DNA of 64,000 bases. Origin: Anthracocystis setariae. Taxonomy: Eukaryota > Basidiomycota > Ustilaginomycetes > Ustilaginales > Ustilaginaceae. Position 1 is the first letter of the stretch. Every line of letters starts with the position of its first letter. The notes under the pieces were generated by a model. The model ran no database searches. It saw only the letters and a list, made by a program, of their open reading frames with translations, and was not told the DNA's origin. Shown in pieces: positions 49,001 through 58,700 of the stretch. The DNA lies in contig CAKMXJ010000006.1 of NCBI GenBank assembly GCA_928724745.1, positions 248,001-312,000 on the forward strand. The letters run 5' to 3'. The position numbers and the translations under genes are program-made.

Positions 49001-50638
49001 ATAGTCGATTTGCCCAGAACCCTGTCCTTGTACCGCTAGGAAATTCTATGGAAAACGGAGGAAGAACGAGCCAAAGTGGATGCAATTCCAATTCGAATTG
49101 CCCCTGATGTCTCGACCGCCCCGCTGGTCATGTCGCATCACCAAATGCTGCATCGTTGGCGAGTTTGTGGTGGACTGTGTTTCCGTGCTAGGCTGCTTGC
49201 ATTGTTGAGGAAGGGACGCTTTATTTACTCTAAACCTCTCTTTCTGCCTCTCCTCTTGACGTTTCTCTCGTCGTTGGATACTGTACACCGTATGCTGGCA
49301 TTGCTAAGGGGACGATCGTCGTTCGCACCAAACCGAGTCAAGAGCAAGCTTTGAGGTATCAGTTGATGGATTCACGGCAATTTCGCCGCGTCAGTTGGAG
49401 AAGAGCTGTCAAATGTAAAGGAAGGGTACAAATGAAATGGAATCCAACAATCTTGTGGAAATTGAAAAATGAAAAAATGGTCTACGTCATGCCTCACGAT
49501 GTGACGCTCTTGGCCTGCCACGGAAGCCGTGACACACTTGCATCGTATCGAGAGGAGCGTAAGACCTTGATATCATGATTTGAGTTACGATGCAAGTTGT
49601 TGTGACATGATGTCGTGCCATAAAGGATTGCAGTGAAAGATCCAAGATTCACCTTTTAGCGTTGTGCTGCATAGACGCCCAAGTTCGATGCCACAGACTG
49701 TCCATAATTCCCGAGATTTTGACACAATGGGAAGGAGCAGCATGCAGGGATGCAGCCCCACTGAGAAATAACCGTACTGTGATCAGGTGTCCAGTCTCGC
49801 TTGACCTTGACTGGCCAAGTGCTCGTGGGGTAAAATTGTGTTAGTCAAGCGAGCTACAGCAGGAAACAATTAAAAATAAAATAGTAATTTTAATATGCAT
49901 GCGTCGCCGACTCTTCGTTACAGCAGTTGCCCAAGGGTTCTGTCACTCTTGAACAGGAGAAATTGAAGTAGAGCAAATTCGAATTCGAATGCAGTACGGT
50001 GCAGTGCGGTGCAGTAGCAGCGTGAGTGTGGCGCTTATCTTGCTGAACTCAGACACCCGCCCCGCGCTGCAAGCCGAATCAACGTGTGTTTGTGTTGGTG
50101 TGGGTGTGGTTGTCGGGTGAGAGTGTGTGTGTGCTTACCAGTGAAATTGATTCTCTGTGTAGTGCTGATTTCTCGGTTGGGCCCTCAAGTCACCGAGCTC
50201 GGCGTCGCAATGGCAGCAGCAGCAGGCGATCCAAACTCTGGATTCAGCCTGTCATACTCCTACAAAACACTCACATTCGCTGTACTGTATTTCATTACGC
50301 CGCCGTCTCTTAGCACTTACTCATCTTCTCTCACTCCGCCCCTTTCTCATCTTCTCCTTCAACCACGTCTCGTCTGATCCCCTTCCCTTGTCACTCTCCT
50401 TGTCACCACTTTTCTCGGTCTCGCTCGTTTCAAAAGTGCTTCTCGCATACTAATCTGTCCAGTCGGCGATCCTGCGCAAGTTTCCTTATCACAGCACGTA
50501 GGCTCATCCGAACCTGAAGCCAAAAGCTGCTGCAGCAGCAGCAGCAGCAGCATCCTCCTCCTCCTCATCAAACATCTGGCATCATCGGCTTTTCCGTATC
50601 ACCTCCTTGCATCACCTGACTCCTGTGCGCTCAGCATC
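49001..50638. other. Large intergenic region with simple repeats
   Basis: 1638 bp without a supportable gene. Contents: an AT-rich patch (about 49864-49905), a CAGTRC-type tract (about 49990-50020), a GT-rich stretch (about 50083-50138) and a CTG/CAG trinucleotide run (about 50527-50551) followed by CTC repeats in the probable leader of the next gene. Confidence 0.5.
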
Positions 50639-51979
50639 ATGTTTCAGTCCGAGAGCAGCAGCCATGCTCCTCAATCATCGTCTTTGGTGTTGGTCGCCCC
50701 CATGCCTCGTCGACCCATCGCTCTCGTAGCTCGGCGTCATCACCATCGTCACACTTCGCACTCATCATCCCACCCTCGCTCGTCCCGTACCGTCTCGAGC
50801 GGTAATGTTGGCGCCCTTGTTTCTTCAGCTTCTTCACCGGACTCCGCAGAGCACGCCTCTCAGCGTACGGCATCGCCTGGCTCGGCTGCCTCCACTATCC
50901 GCCTAGTTGCCCACCCCTATTCCCGAGCCAAGACGCCTAGCAATGCTAGCACTGCTTCCACGTCCATGTCGCTTGGGCTTGCCTTCTCTGCCGCCTCTCC
51001 TCCTCCTCGCTCAAAGACTACCTCTCGAGACGGCGTCTCTCGACCGCATCCCGGCCACCGACGCCCTTCATTGCGAGATATAGCAGCAGCAGCCACCACC
51101 GTGGCGGCAGCAGCCAGTGACGCTCACAAGGATGAACCCATGCCCGTCTCTCCTGCCGCCTCTCCTGGACCTGCTTCCACCTTGCCGCAAATGGATGTCG
51201 AGCGAACCCCCACCAAACGCAGCAGCCGTGGCCATCTGCAGCACACGCAGAACCCTGTCCACCACAACGGCACTCTCGATTACGAGCCTCGTTCCACTCC
51301 GATCATCGGCACCACGTCCCCTACTACGAACCATGCAGAATTGCACATCTCTCCCACGTCTCCTACCAAGCAGCGTGCCAACGCTGCATCGTCCGCATCA
51401 TCACAGCTTCCTCTTGCATACTCTTCGCCCCCTGCGATCCCCGTTGACGTTGTCAACTATCTCAAGAAAACCGATCCTTCGGCTTCGGTAGCACCCTCAC
51501 CCAACTTGTCTGAAAGCCACTCACGAAGTCCGACTGCGAGCCCCTCGCCCTGCCCCTCGCCATCGCTCAGCGCCGTTCCTGACGCCAACCCTGAATCCGA
51601 TAAGGGGGCTAACTCCGAATCGGAGCTAGGTGTTGGGCATGATGCGCGCAAAATGGGCCTACCACCCATGCCGACCTCTCCAATTCCTCGTAAGATGACT
51701 CGCAATCCGTTTGAACGCTACCTCAGCATTGGAAGCGCGAGCAATGGTAGCATGACGCTCCATGCACGTCTGGCGCTAGCCATGGCTCAAAGTGACAAGT
51801 TGCGTCCTTCGGTGATCCAGGCAATGGAAGCTCAGGCTAGCCAGTCAGCCGAGCAAGCGGACGAGGAGATGGTCGCGGTGGAATCGTTCTCGTGCTCTCA
51901 TGCTGCTGTCAACACACCGGCACTGGTGAGTGTCGCCTCGAGCGGCAGCAATGGTAGCAGGATGGAAGTCGAAGATTAG
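50639..51979 (+). CDS. Unknown serine-rich, probably disordered protein
   Basis: 446 residues, intronless. No family is recognised. It has a His/Ser/Arg-rich start (RRHHHRHTSHSSSHPRSSR), many SP and TP dipeptides that could be proline-directed kinase targets, an alanine run (AAAATTVAAAA) and a more ordered C-terminal segment (PIPRKMTRNPFERYLSIGS, then TLHARLALAMAQSDKLRPSVIQAME) that may be the conserved functional part. No signal peptide or membrane helix. The frame is open and codon use looks like the neighbours, so I accept it as a gene. The function is not inferable. Confidence 0.6.
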   Translation: MFQSESSSHAPQSSSLVLVAPMPRRPIALVARRHHHRHTSHSSSHPRSSRTVSSGNVGALVSSASSPDSAEHASQRTASPGSAASTIRLVAHPYSRAKTPSNASTASTSMSLGLAFSAASPPPRSKTTSRDGVSRPHPGHRRPSLRDIAAAATTVAAAASDAHKDEPMPVSPAASPGPASTLPQMDVERTPTKRSSRGHLQHTQNPVHHNGTLDYEPRSTPIIGTTSPTTNHAELHISPTSPTKQRANAASSASSQLPLAYSSPPAIPVDVVNYLKKTDPSASVAPSPNLSESHSRSPTASPSPCPSPSLSAVPDANPESDKGANSESELGVGHDARKMGLPPMPTSPIPRKMTRNPFERYLSIGSASNGSMTLHARLALAMAQSDKLRPSVIQAMEAQASQSAEQADEEMVAVESFSCSHAAVNTPALVSVASSGSNGSRMEVED

Positions 51980-52355
51980 ATGCTTGTCTCGACTTCATCA
52001 AACGCATCACATCGCATCGCATCGCATCGCACGCATCGCCAGTCCTGTTCTCGTTCTCGATCTCGATCTCAATATTGTCACTGCCCGTTCGCCTCGTTTC
52101 TCGTCAAGGTGTCTACTGCATTCTCGTTTCGCATCGTCAAGGTTTTCTTTCCTCGGGGCAATTTTTTTTTCCACTTTCTCGCTGTGTTTTAGGTGCCTCA
52201 GGGTTGTTGGTTGCATATCATTCTGTCTTTTTTGGTTCTATCGAAGCCAAACTGTGTGGCTGTAGGCGTGTCTATTGATACCTTGCAAGTGTGGGACTGT
52301 ATGTTGTTGAGTTGGGGGTTGGGTGTTGGGGGTTAGGGGGGGGTGGGAAAAGACT
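51980..52355. other. Convergent 3' region
   Basis: 376 bp between two stop codons. It starts with a GCATC/CGCAT pentanucleotide tandem (about 52005-52038). G-rich runs near 52312-52347 lie just past the carrier gene's stop. Confidence 0.55.
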
Positions 52356-53273
52356 CTAGACATGTCTCAAATTTCTAGCGGCGAATTCGAAAGCGACGAA
52401 GGTGGCTGCGTTTGCGAAGGGGCTTCTGACGAGGGTTGGGAGGAGGCCACGGAAGAAGCCTTTGATGCCGTCGTGTTTTAAGATTTGCTTGACACAATCT
52501 AAGGTACCTTTGTACTTTCTTTGGGTGGGGTTGAGGGAGTCGGTTTGGAGTTTGCTTTTGATGATGTCGGCGGGGTAGGCGGTTAGCCAGAGCGCGTAGC
52601 CGGCCATGGCTCCTGCGAACATGGCGTACGAGCTGGGCAGTTGATCGCGAGTGAGCTGGTCTTTGGCGAGTTTATGCTGGACAAGCGCTTCGTAGGTGAG
52701 GAAGTACATGCCCATTCCATGGAATTCTCGTGCAAAGGTGGGGATTTGGCCACGGTAGACGCCGTGCAGTAGACCCGATTGGGAAGTGATTTGTTTGATG
52801 CAGTCGATGGGGCCTTTGTAGAGGGGTGGGGTGGGTTGGGTTTGAAGACGGATACGGATGTGTTCGACGGGGCCTGCAACGAAGCTGTTTGCGACGCCGG
52901 CGATGCCTCCAGCAAGGTAGAATTGGGTGTAGCTGAGGGAGCCAGCAAGACCGGAGGCTTTATTGGAGGATTCAAAGTAGCGTTTCAGGGCTTCGACAAC
53001 GCCGAATTGGATCGAGACACAGGCACCGACACCGAGGAGGGGAGTGAGGGTGCCTTTGTAAAATGCAAGCGGTCCTTCGTTGCGGATGATGCGCGTGGCA
53101 CAGTCGACCATACCAGTGTAGGTGCCCGGTGGAGATGTTTGCAGGCGCACTTTGAGGATGTCGAGAGGTTGTCCAACTAGGACTTGGGCGATACCACCGA
53201 ATGTGCCGGCGAGCACATCCTTGTTTCCCTGGGAAAGTAGAGGGTCCTTGGGGAGGGTGTTGAGCTCCGCCAT
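52356..53273 (-). CDS. Mitochondrial carrier, Ymc1/Ymc2-like
   Basis: 305 residues from ATG 53273; 20 more in-frame codons lie upstream but add nothing conserved. Three tandem carrier repeats each start with the family signature: GQPLDILKVRLQT, GPVEHIRIRLQTQ and AYPADIIKSKLQTD, each followed by a G-x-x-x-x-Y/F-[KR]-G element (AFYKG, GVYRG, GFFRG). Six membrane helices are predicted, placing it in the inner mitochondrial membrane. The contact-site wording, including REFHGMGMYFLTYEAL, is closest in memory to yeast Ymc1/Ymc2 and the carnitine/acylcarnitine-ornithine branch. The substrate is uncertain. A function in amino-acid or carnitine exchange is inference. Confidence 0.82.
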   Translation of the reverse strand: MAELNTLPKDPLLSQGNKDVLAGTFGGIAQVLVGQPLDILKVRLQTSPPGTYTGMVDCATRIIRNEGPLAFYKGTLTPLLGVGACVSIQFGVVEALKRYFESSNKASGLAGSLSYTQFYLAGGIAGVANSFVAGPVEHIRIRLQTQPTPPLYKGPIDCIKQITSQSGLLHGVYRGQIPTFAREFHGMGMYFLTYEALVQHKLAKDQLTRDQLPSSYAMFAGAMAGYALWLTAYPADIIKSKLQTDSLNPTQRKYKGTLDCVKQILKHDGIKGFFRGLLPTLVRSPFANAATFVAFEFAARNLRHV

Positions 53274-53916
53274 GTTGGATCGAGCGAGGTGAGGATGAGA
53301 ACGAGTGGTAAGGATGAGCAAGGGGATGCTCAAGATCCTTGCCGCTCTCTATGAAATGCGGCTAGGGTCCATCACACCACACAGATAGACACGCACTACT
53401 ACTATATAATAAACTCAAAAAAGAGATAACGCGCGTTTTCCGCCCTCTTCTTCTTGATTTTTTCTTCCAGCGTTTCTCGATAGAAGAGTGCAGTACGGCG
53501 GCTGACTCGGAAACGCTCTCTCTGCTCTTGTGTCAAAAGACAGCGAGCGGGAAAATCTCGGTTTTCGGACGAAAAGACTTGTTTTTTTTTCGCCTCTGGT
53601 TGGTTGTGAGTTGATTCTGCTCTGCTCTGCTCTGCTCTGAATCCTCCACATGTTGCTGCTTCTCTCCCAACTCTGTCAATCCATCGTCGTCACCATCTAC
53701 TCTTTCATCTGCGAGAAGCGAGGAGCGACCACAATCAACGAGCCCGCATCTGCCCCACTCGATCAAGCGAACTCGACTGAAGCTCGTTGTCTGAACTGAA
53801 CGCACCTACGCTACCATCCTCTCAACGACCGCACTAGAAACGCTTGTCGACGCAACCTTTCCACTCATCCACCCGACCGACCGACCGACCGACCGAACAG
53901 CTGACTTGATCTCATC
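53274..53916. promoter_or_regulatory. Divergent promoter of the carrier and RRP40 genes, with simple repeats
   Basis: 643 bp. A CTCTG tandem (about 53617-53639) and a CCGA tandem (about 53872-53896, some 20 bp before the RRP40 ATG) are visible. No gene. Confidence 0.55.
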
Positions 53917-54855
53917 ATGACCATCCTACTTCCAGGTGATGTGGTCCCTTTAGCCTCTACTTCTGCCATCAAACTCGGACCAGGCCTACTCCCAACCCCA
54001 TCCTCCTCCGCTTCCCTCACCGCCATCCGCCCCGGTGCCCTCGGCCACATCGATGCCACCACCACCACCACCACCTCCTCATCGAAATCATCATCTGAAA
54101 ACGCATACTGGGTCGAAACTAACACCACTCGTGTACGTCCCCCTTCCCCCACCCCAATCCACCCTGCTCGCTCTACACAATCTCCGCCAAACTAACACAC
54201 ACACACACACACTCTCTCTCTCTCTCTCTCTGTGTGTTTCTTTTGTGTGCAACAGTATATACCGTCTCCGGGCGACTCTGTGATCGCGCAGATCACGAAC
54301 CGCGGATCGGAATCGTACACGCTGTCGCTGTTCTCAGCGCACTCTGCCACGCTGCCTGCGCTCTCGTTTGAGGGCGCGACGAAACGACACAAGCCGAACC
54401 TCAAGATCGGCGCACTCGTGTATGCGCGTGTGGTCTCGGCCGATCGATTCACCGAGCCCGAGCTGACGTGTGTCAATCCAGTGACGGGCAAGTCGGACGG
54501 GTTTGGCGATTTGAAGACTACCGATCAGAGGGGGGAGAACGATGGGTTTGCGATGGTGTTTCGCATCTCGCTTGGGTTGGCGAGGAGTTTGCTGAGACCC
54601 GGGTATGGATTGTTGAAGTTGGTGGCGGCGTGGTTTGCGTTCGAGGCCGCGGTTGGGTTGAATGGGGTGGTGTGGGTGAGGGCTAATGAGGTCAGGCATG
54701 TGATCGCCGTGGGGAGGGTGTTGCAGGTTGCAGATCAGAGACAAGTGCATGGTGGTGAGGAAGCGGTGGAGGTGGATGCAGAGGAGGTACTTAAGGGTAG
54801 AGCGAGCGCGTTGGATGCCAAGAGGGTCAAAGCGATTGTTGATGAGTTTTTGTAG
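53917..54855 (+). CDS. RRP40: Exosome cap subunit Rrp40 (EXOSC3), two exons
   Basis: Exons 53917-54132 and 54256-54855 (123-bp intron, GTACGT donor, CAACAG acceptor) give 271 residues. The N-terminal domain starts MTILLPGDVVPL. The S1 domain carries YIPSPGDSVIAQITNRGSESYTLSLF, then PNLKIGALVYARVVSAD and PELTCVNPVTGKSDGFG. The KH-like C-terminal domain has LGLARSLLRPGYGLLKLV and GLNGVVWVRANEVRHVIAVGRVL. Rrp40 is one of the three cap proteins that thread RNA into the exosome, in nucleus and cytoplasm. The intron contains a (CA)n(CT)n microsatellite that ends near the acceptor. Its stop is 76 bp from that of the convergent RAMP4-like gene. Confidence 0.92.
54182..54242. repeat. (CA)n(CT)n microsatellite in the RRP40 intron
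   Basis: A run of about nine CA and ten CT dinucleotides then TG-rich sequence, lying 14-70 bp before the acceptor. The CT part probably serves as the polypyrimidine tract. Confidence 0.85.
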
Positions 54856-54931
54856 TTCGCTGCATTGCACCCATTCGATACAAACTCTTTGGTCCTATGT
54901 CGTGTTGTTAAAGTAAGGTGTGAGCGGGGAC

Positions 54932-55405
54932 TTAGAAGAACAGACGCATGAGTTCGAAGAACACTATACCCTCATCCCGCGGAAGAAATGAATGTCAGCT
55001 CACCTCCTCTTCATCCTCCCCTCAAGCTTCCTGGAATTAGATTCTACTTACCGCCACCGCAAACGACGAAGACTAGCAGGGCTAGGGCTAGACGGTTGTT
55101 CTTCCAGTGGGACGAAGATGCGGAAGAGTTTGAGAGTTTGCGTGCGGGTTTGACGATATTCCTACCACGTTTTGGCTGCTGTTGTTCTTTTGCATCCTCA
55201 TCGTTGTTGTTGTTGTTGTTGTTATTGTTGTTGTTGCGGATGCGCGGTTTGCCAGCATTGTCGCGAGCGGCTTGGGCAAATTGCGCATTCTTGGCTTTGA
55301 TCAAGTTAGGCTTTCCATCCACCCCCCACCCCCAACATATAATATACCGTCAGTCCAGCCCCAAGAGATACTCAAGTTTGAGGAAAGGGGGAAAGATCTT
55401 ACCAT
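54932..55405 (-). CDS. RAMP4/SERP1/Ysy6-like small ER membrane protein, three exons
   Basis: Proposed exons 55405-55403 (just ATG), 55310-55052 and 54963-54932, giving 97 residues. The middle exon has no ATG of its own. The last intron (88 bp) has a GTAAGT donor, CTGAC branch word and TATAG acceptor; the first has GTAAGA, CTGAC and a non-consensus AAAG acceptor, so exon 1 is the weak point. The protein starts MPNLIKAKNAQFAQAA, has a run of 11 Asn, a basic segment (KRGRNIVKPARK) and ends in a membrane helix LALALLVFVVCGGVFFELM, very like FVVCG in RAMP4/SERP1 and VGGGV in yeast Ysy6. Those are tail-anchored translocon-associated stress proteins. The Asn tract is an addition. Confidence 0.65.
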
Positions 55406-55759
55406 GGTGGTGAGTGCAGTGATGGTCGACGCAGATGGTGGATAGGAAGATGTCTCTCCCCCACATTCGCTTTGTTGCGCACAAGCCTAAACCACTACTG
55501 CCCTCTCTCTCTCTCCTCCCCCGACTCACCAACTCTCGCCCAACTTGCTTCGCATGCGTCGCGCTCATCACTTCTACACTCTAAATTTCAAAAATCAGAC
55601 AACAAAGAATTCAACACTCAACTCTAAATTCCCCGACACCGACCTTGTATCGTGTGGCCACGTCACACACACACGTACTCCAACTCATTACTTTATCTAT
55701 ATCGGGTTTCCGTTATTGGTAATACAGTACAGTGCAGTATCCTCCTTTACGTTTTGCAA
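55406..55759. other. Upstream region of the RAMP4-like gene and 3' end of ATG13
   Basis: 354 bp. CT- and CA-rich short tracts occur, plus a TACAGTACAGTGCAGT tract at about 55722-55738, immediately after the ATG13 stop. Confidence 0.5.
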
Positions 55760-58700
55760 CTAATCATCTTCGTCGTTCGCCTCGTCTCTTGAAACGGGAT
55801 TCGAGCTAGCCGATGCCTTGTCCGAACTATGCTGAGGCTGGTAATGGAATTGCGTACTGGGAGCCGAAACGCCGTAGCCTCTCCTCGTATCACCGCCCTG
55901 CGCTAGACCCAACCCTGTGGTCGCAGCCGAGCCGTACGCCCCACCCATATTGCTGTTCCCCACACCAACCAATCTGCTCGTCCCCGTAAGTGGACGCGTC
56001 GACGACGATCGGAATCCCAGCGCGCCTGTGGTACTAGTCGTCGACTGAACAGACATGGGTGTAGCTGTGCTCGTCGACAAGCCCGATGTCGGGTGCGCAG
56101 TCGAGCGCCAGGGAGAGTGAGAGTCTCGTCCGCGAATGATGGCGCCCACCCCTTGACCAAAGTTGCGCGACATCTCTGCGTCAGCTCGGCGCCGTTCCGC
56201 TTCCTGCGCACGCTCTCGCTCCCACCTCTCAGTCGCATGCCATTCGCTCATCGGTCCGCTCCGTACCCGTTCCACTGTTCGTCCTTCCCGGTGAGCTCCA
56301 ACAGGCAGAGTGGCACCCATCCCACCCTCGATGCCACCACCCGGCCTATGCTCTGCCGAACGTCCATAGGCGGCATCGGCGTTGTTCGTGGCAGCTTCGT
56401 CAGGAATCATCTCCATCTCGCCGGCCAACTCGTCCTCGGGCGTATACTCCTGCTGACCGTCTACAGTGAAGATGAGATCCCCCTCCGCTTCGTAGTCCGG
56501 CGTTGAGTTGGATGAAATCGGTGCAACTGAGGTCGTCCTCGGTATCTCACCAGTCGCAATCTGGTCCCGCGCTGTCCTGGATGCCTCATCTCCCGATATC
56601 GCCATTCGTGCTGCCGATGTGCTGTAAGCTCGAGCCTGGTGCCCTTCGGTGCTACGGGTTCGCATGCCAACATCCATTGGCGCTCCAGGAGCGACGATTG
56701 CCGGGTTCGAGCTTCGGGTGGACAACAGTTCAGTGCTATGCTTGGCTTCCATGGATGAGCCCCCTCTTCCTTTACCGAGAGTCGCCGCAACTTGAGACCG
56801 CGTCAGCGGTTGAGACGCTTTGGTGCCTGCAGACCCAGCATCAGGTGTTGGCTGACTTGTATCGGCGGCTGCAGCCCGTGTTTCATCCGAGGCTGCGACA
56901 TCCGACGGCGTCTCGCCACTCGCCGAACAAGCTTGCTCCTTGGATCCGACAAGGCCGACGGATTCGGCCATTCGGCTGAGCAAGTCATCCAGCTGACTGC
57001 GCGACATTGGATTGGCTGTGCGAATACCGCCAGCACGCAACCCGCTTCCCGATAACGACGAGGTCCGCTCAGCACCGGAATTCGATTGTACCGAGTCCGT
57101 CAAAGCCTCGGATGCATGGCCGGGGCGGGTACCTGCACCCTCTTCAGGTGTGCTGCTCAACCCTGAAACACCGCGACGTTCGTTTCGCAGACTGGTTATT
57201 TTGCCAATGGAAGACGTCCCGAAAGCAGGTCGCGTCTCCAACAGCCTCACGAGATCATCAATCTCTTCGTCGTGGCTCCTGGAACTCGGCGTAATTCCAC
57301 CGACAGGGACCGAGCCCGTTGCTGAGATCGGACGGTATCTCGATGCAGTAGCAGTGCTAGCAGCAGTAGTTGCGTTGTCTAGGCTGGAAGTGCGCGCGAA
57401 AGCTCCGCCGGTGCCAAGACCTTGTCGCTGTTCCATTCTCGAGATCCAGTTTCGACCCTGCGCCGATCCTAGACTGGCGGCAGTTCCTCCAAAGCGAGGA
57501 TAGCTGGAGGCCTCTGCACCTGCACCGAAACTTGACCCCTCGGAGCCTAGACTGCTTCCATACACGCCGGATCGCTCGCGGTTCTGGCGGTATGCAAAGT
57601 TGGTGCTGTAGCGCTTGATCATCTGAGGCTTGGCAGCCGAGGAAGAGGTCATGCTCGCGCCAAAAGCCGAGCCGGATCCCGCATCGCTAGTGCTCGAATT
57701 GCGTCGGATGCTGCTTCGTAGGCCCGTGCCCAAGTTTGAAGGCGAGTAGCTACCGTGCACAAAAGCGTTGGTCGAGGTGGGCGGCGTCCGAGACATGGAG
57801 AGAGACGTCGCATTCTGCGATCGAGGTACATAGGTTTGGAAGACGCTGCGAAGACTGGGGGTTGTAAGCATCCCGGTGCCTGGCGCGGACGAGCGCAGAA
57901 TCGAGCCGGATGCACTCCTCAGCGAAGACGCCGAGTAAGAGCCTGTTGGCGCCAGACCTGAGCTGGTCCCCGGTCTAGATCCCTGCAGCGACATCTGCTG
58001 TGCGAGGGGCGAAGATGAAGAAGGGCTGAAAGAGACACCAGACCGCGACTGAGATGAGCCTGAAGCAACACCGGCAGCAAGCGAGCCGACAAAGCCGCTC
58101 GTTGTCCGAGTGGAGATGGAGCGAGACGCGCTGGTAGCAAAAGCAGCCGAAACACTCCTAGGCAAAGCACCACCGGATTCGGGAAGCTCCGAGGTGGCAG
58201 TGACAGGGGACACGGGCGGACTGGGTCTACCACTTGAAAGGCCGCTGAGCGAGCGGAGTCGTCTCTCGCTGGTGCTCGCACGTCGCACCGAGCTGGGAAC
58301 CACAAAGGCGGGCTCCGTGCTGAGAGCAGCTGCCAGGGCTGGACTCGATGGCGTGGCGGAGGCATTGGCAGGACTTAAAATCGAGACATTGCTCTTGTTC
58401 GATGCGGTCCTCCTAAGGCTTGAAAGGCCAGCAGTGTTGCGTCCGGACGAGCTAGTGCTGAATACGCTTGCATTGGCCGGTGACTGCGACAGGTGAGCTT
58501 CCGTACCAGCAGCATGACCAGCTAGGTTGGTCAAAGCAGTCGATTCGGGTGAGTTGCGCTGAGCTGCCAAGGCCGAGGGCCTAGCAGCCGAGATGCCGCT
58601 AATGCGTTGCTGCGCTGGCACTAGGAAGGGTGGCGTGTTGGTGCGCAGCTCGGTATTCGAGACGGTCTCCGAAGAAGGTGTGCGACGAGTGGTCGTCTGT

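Noticed and set aside
50084..50377. Small plus-strand ORFs in the large intergenic region
   Set aside because: GT- and CT-rich simple sequence with no conserved motif; most likely 5' leader of the 50639 gene.
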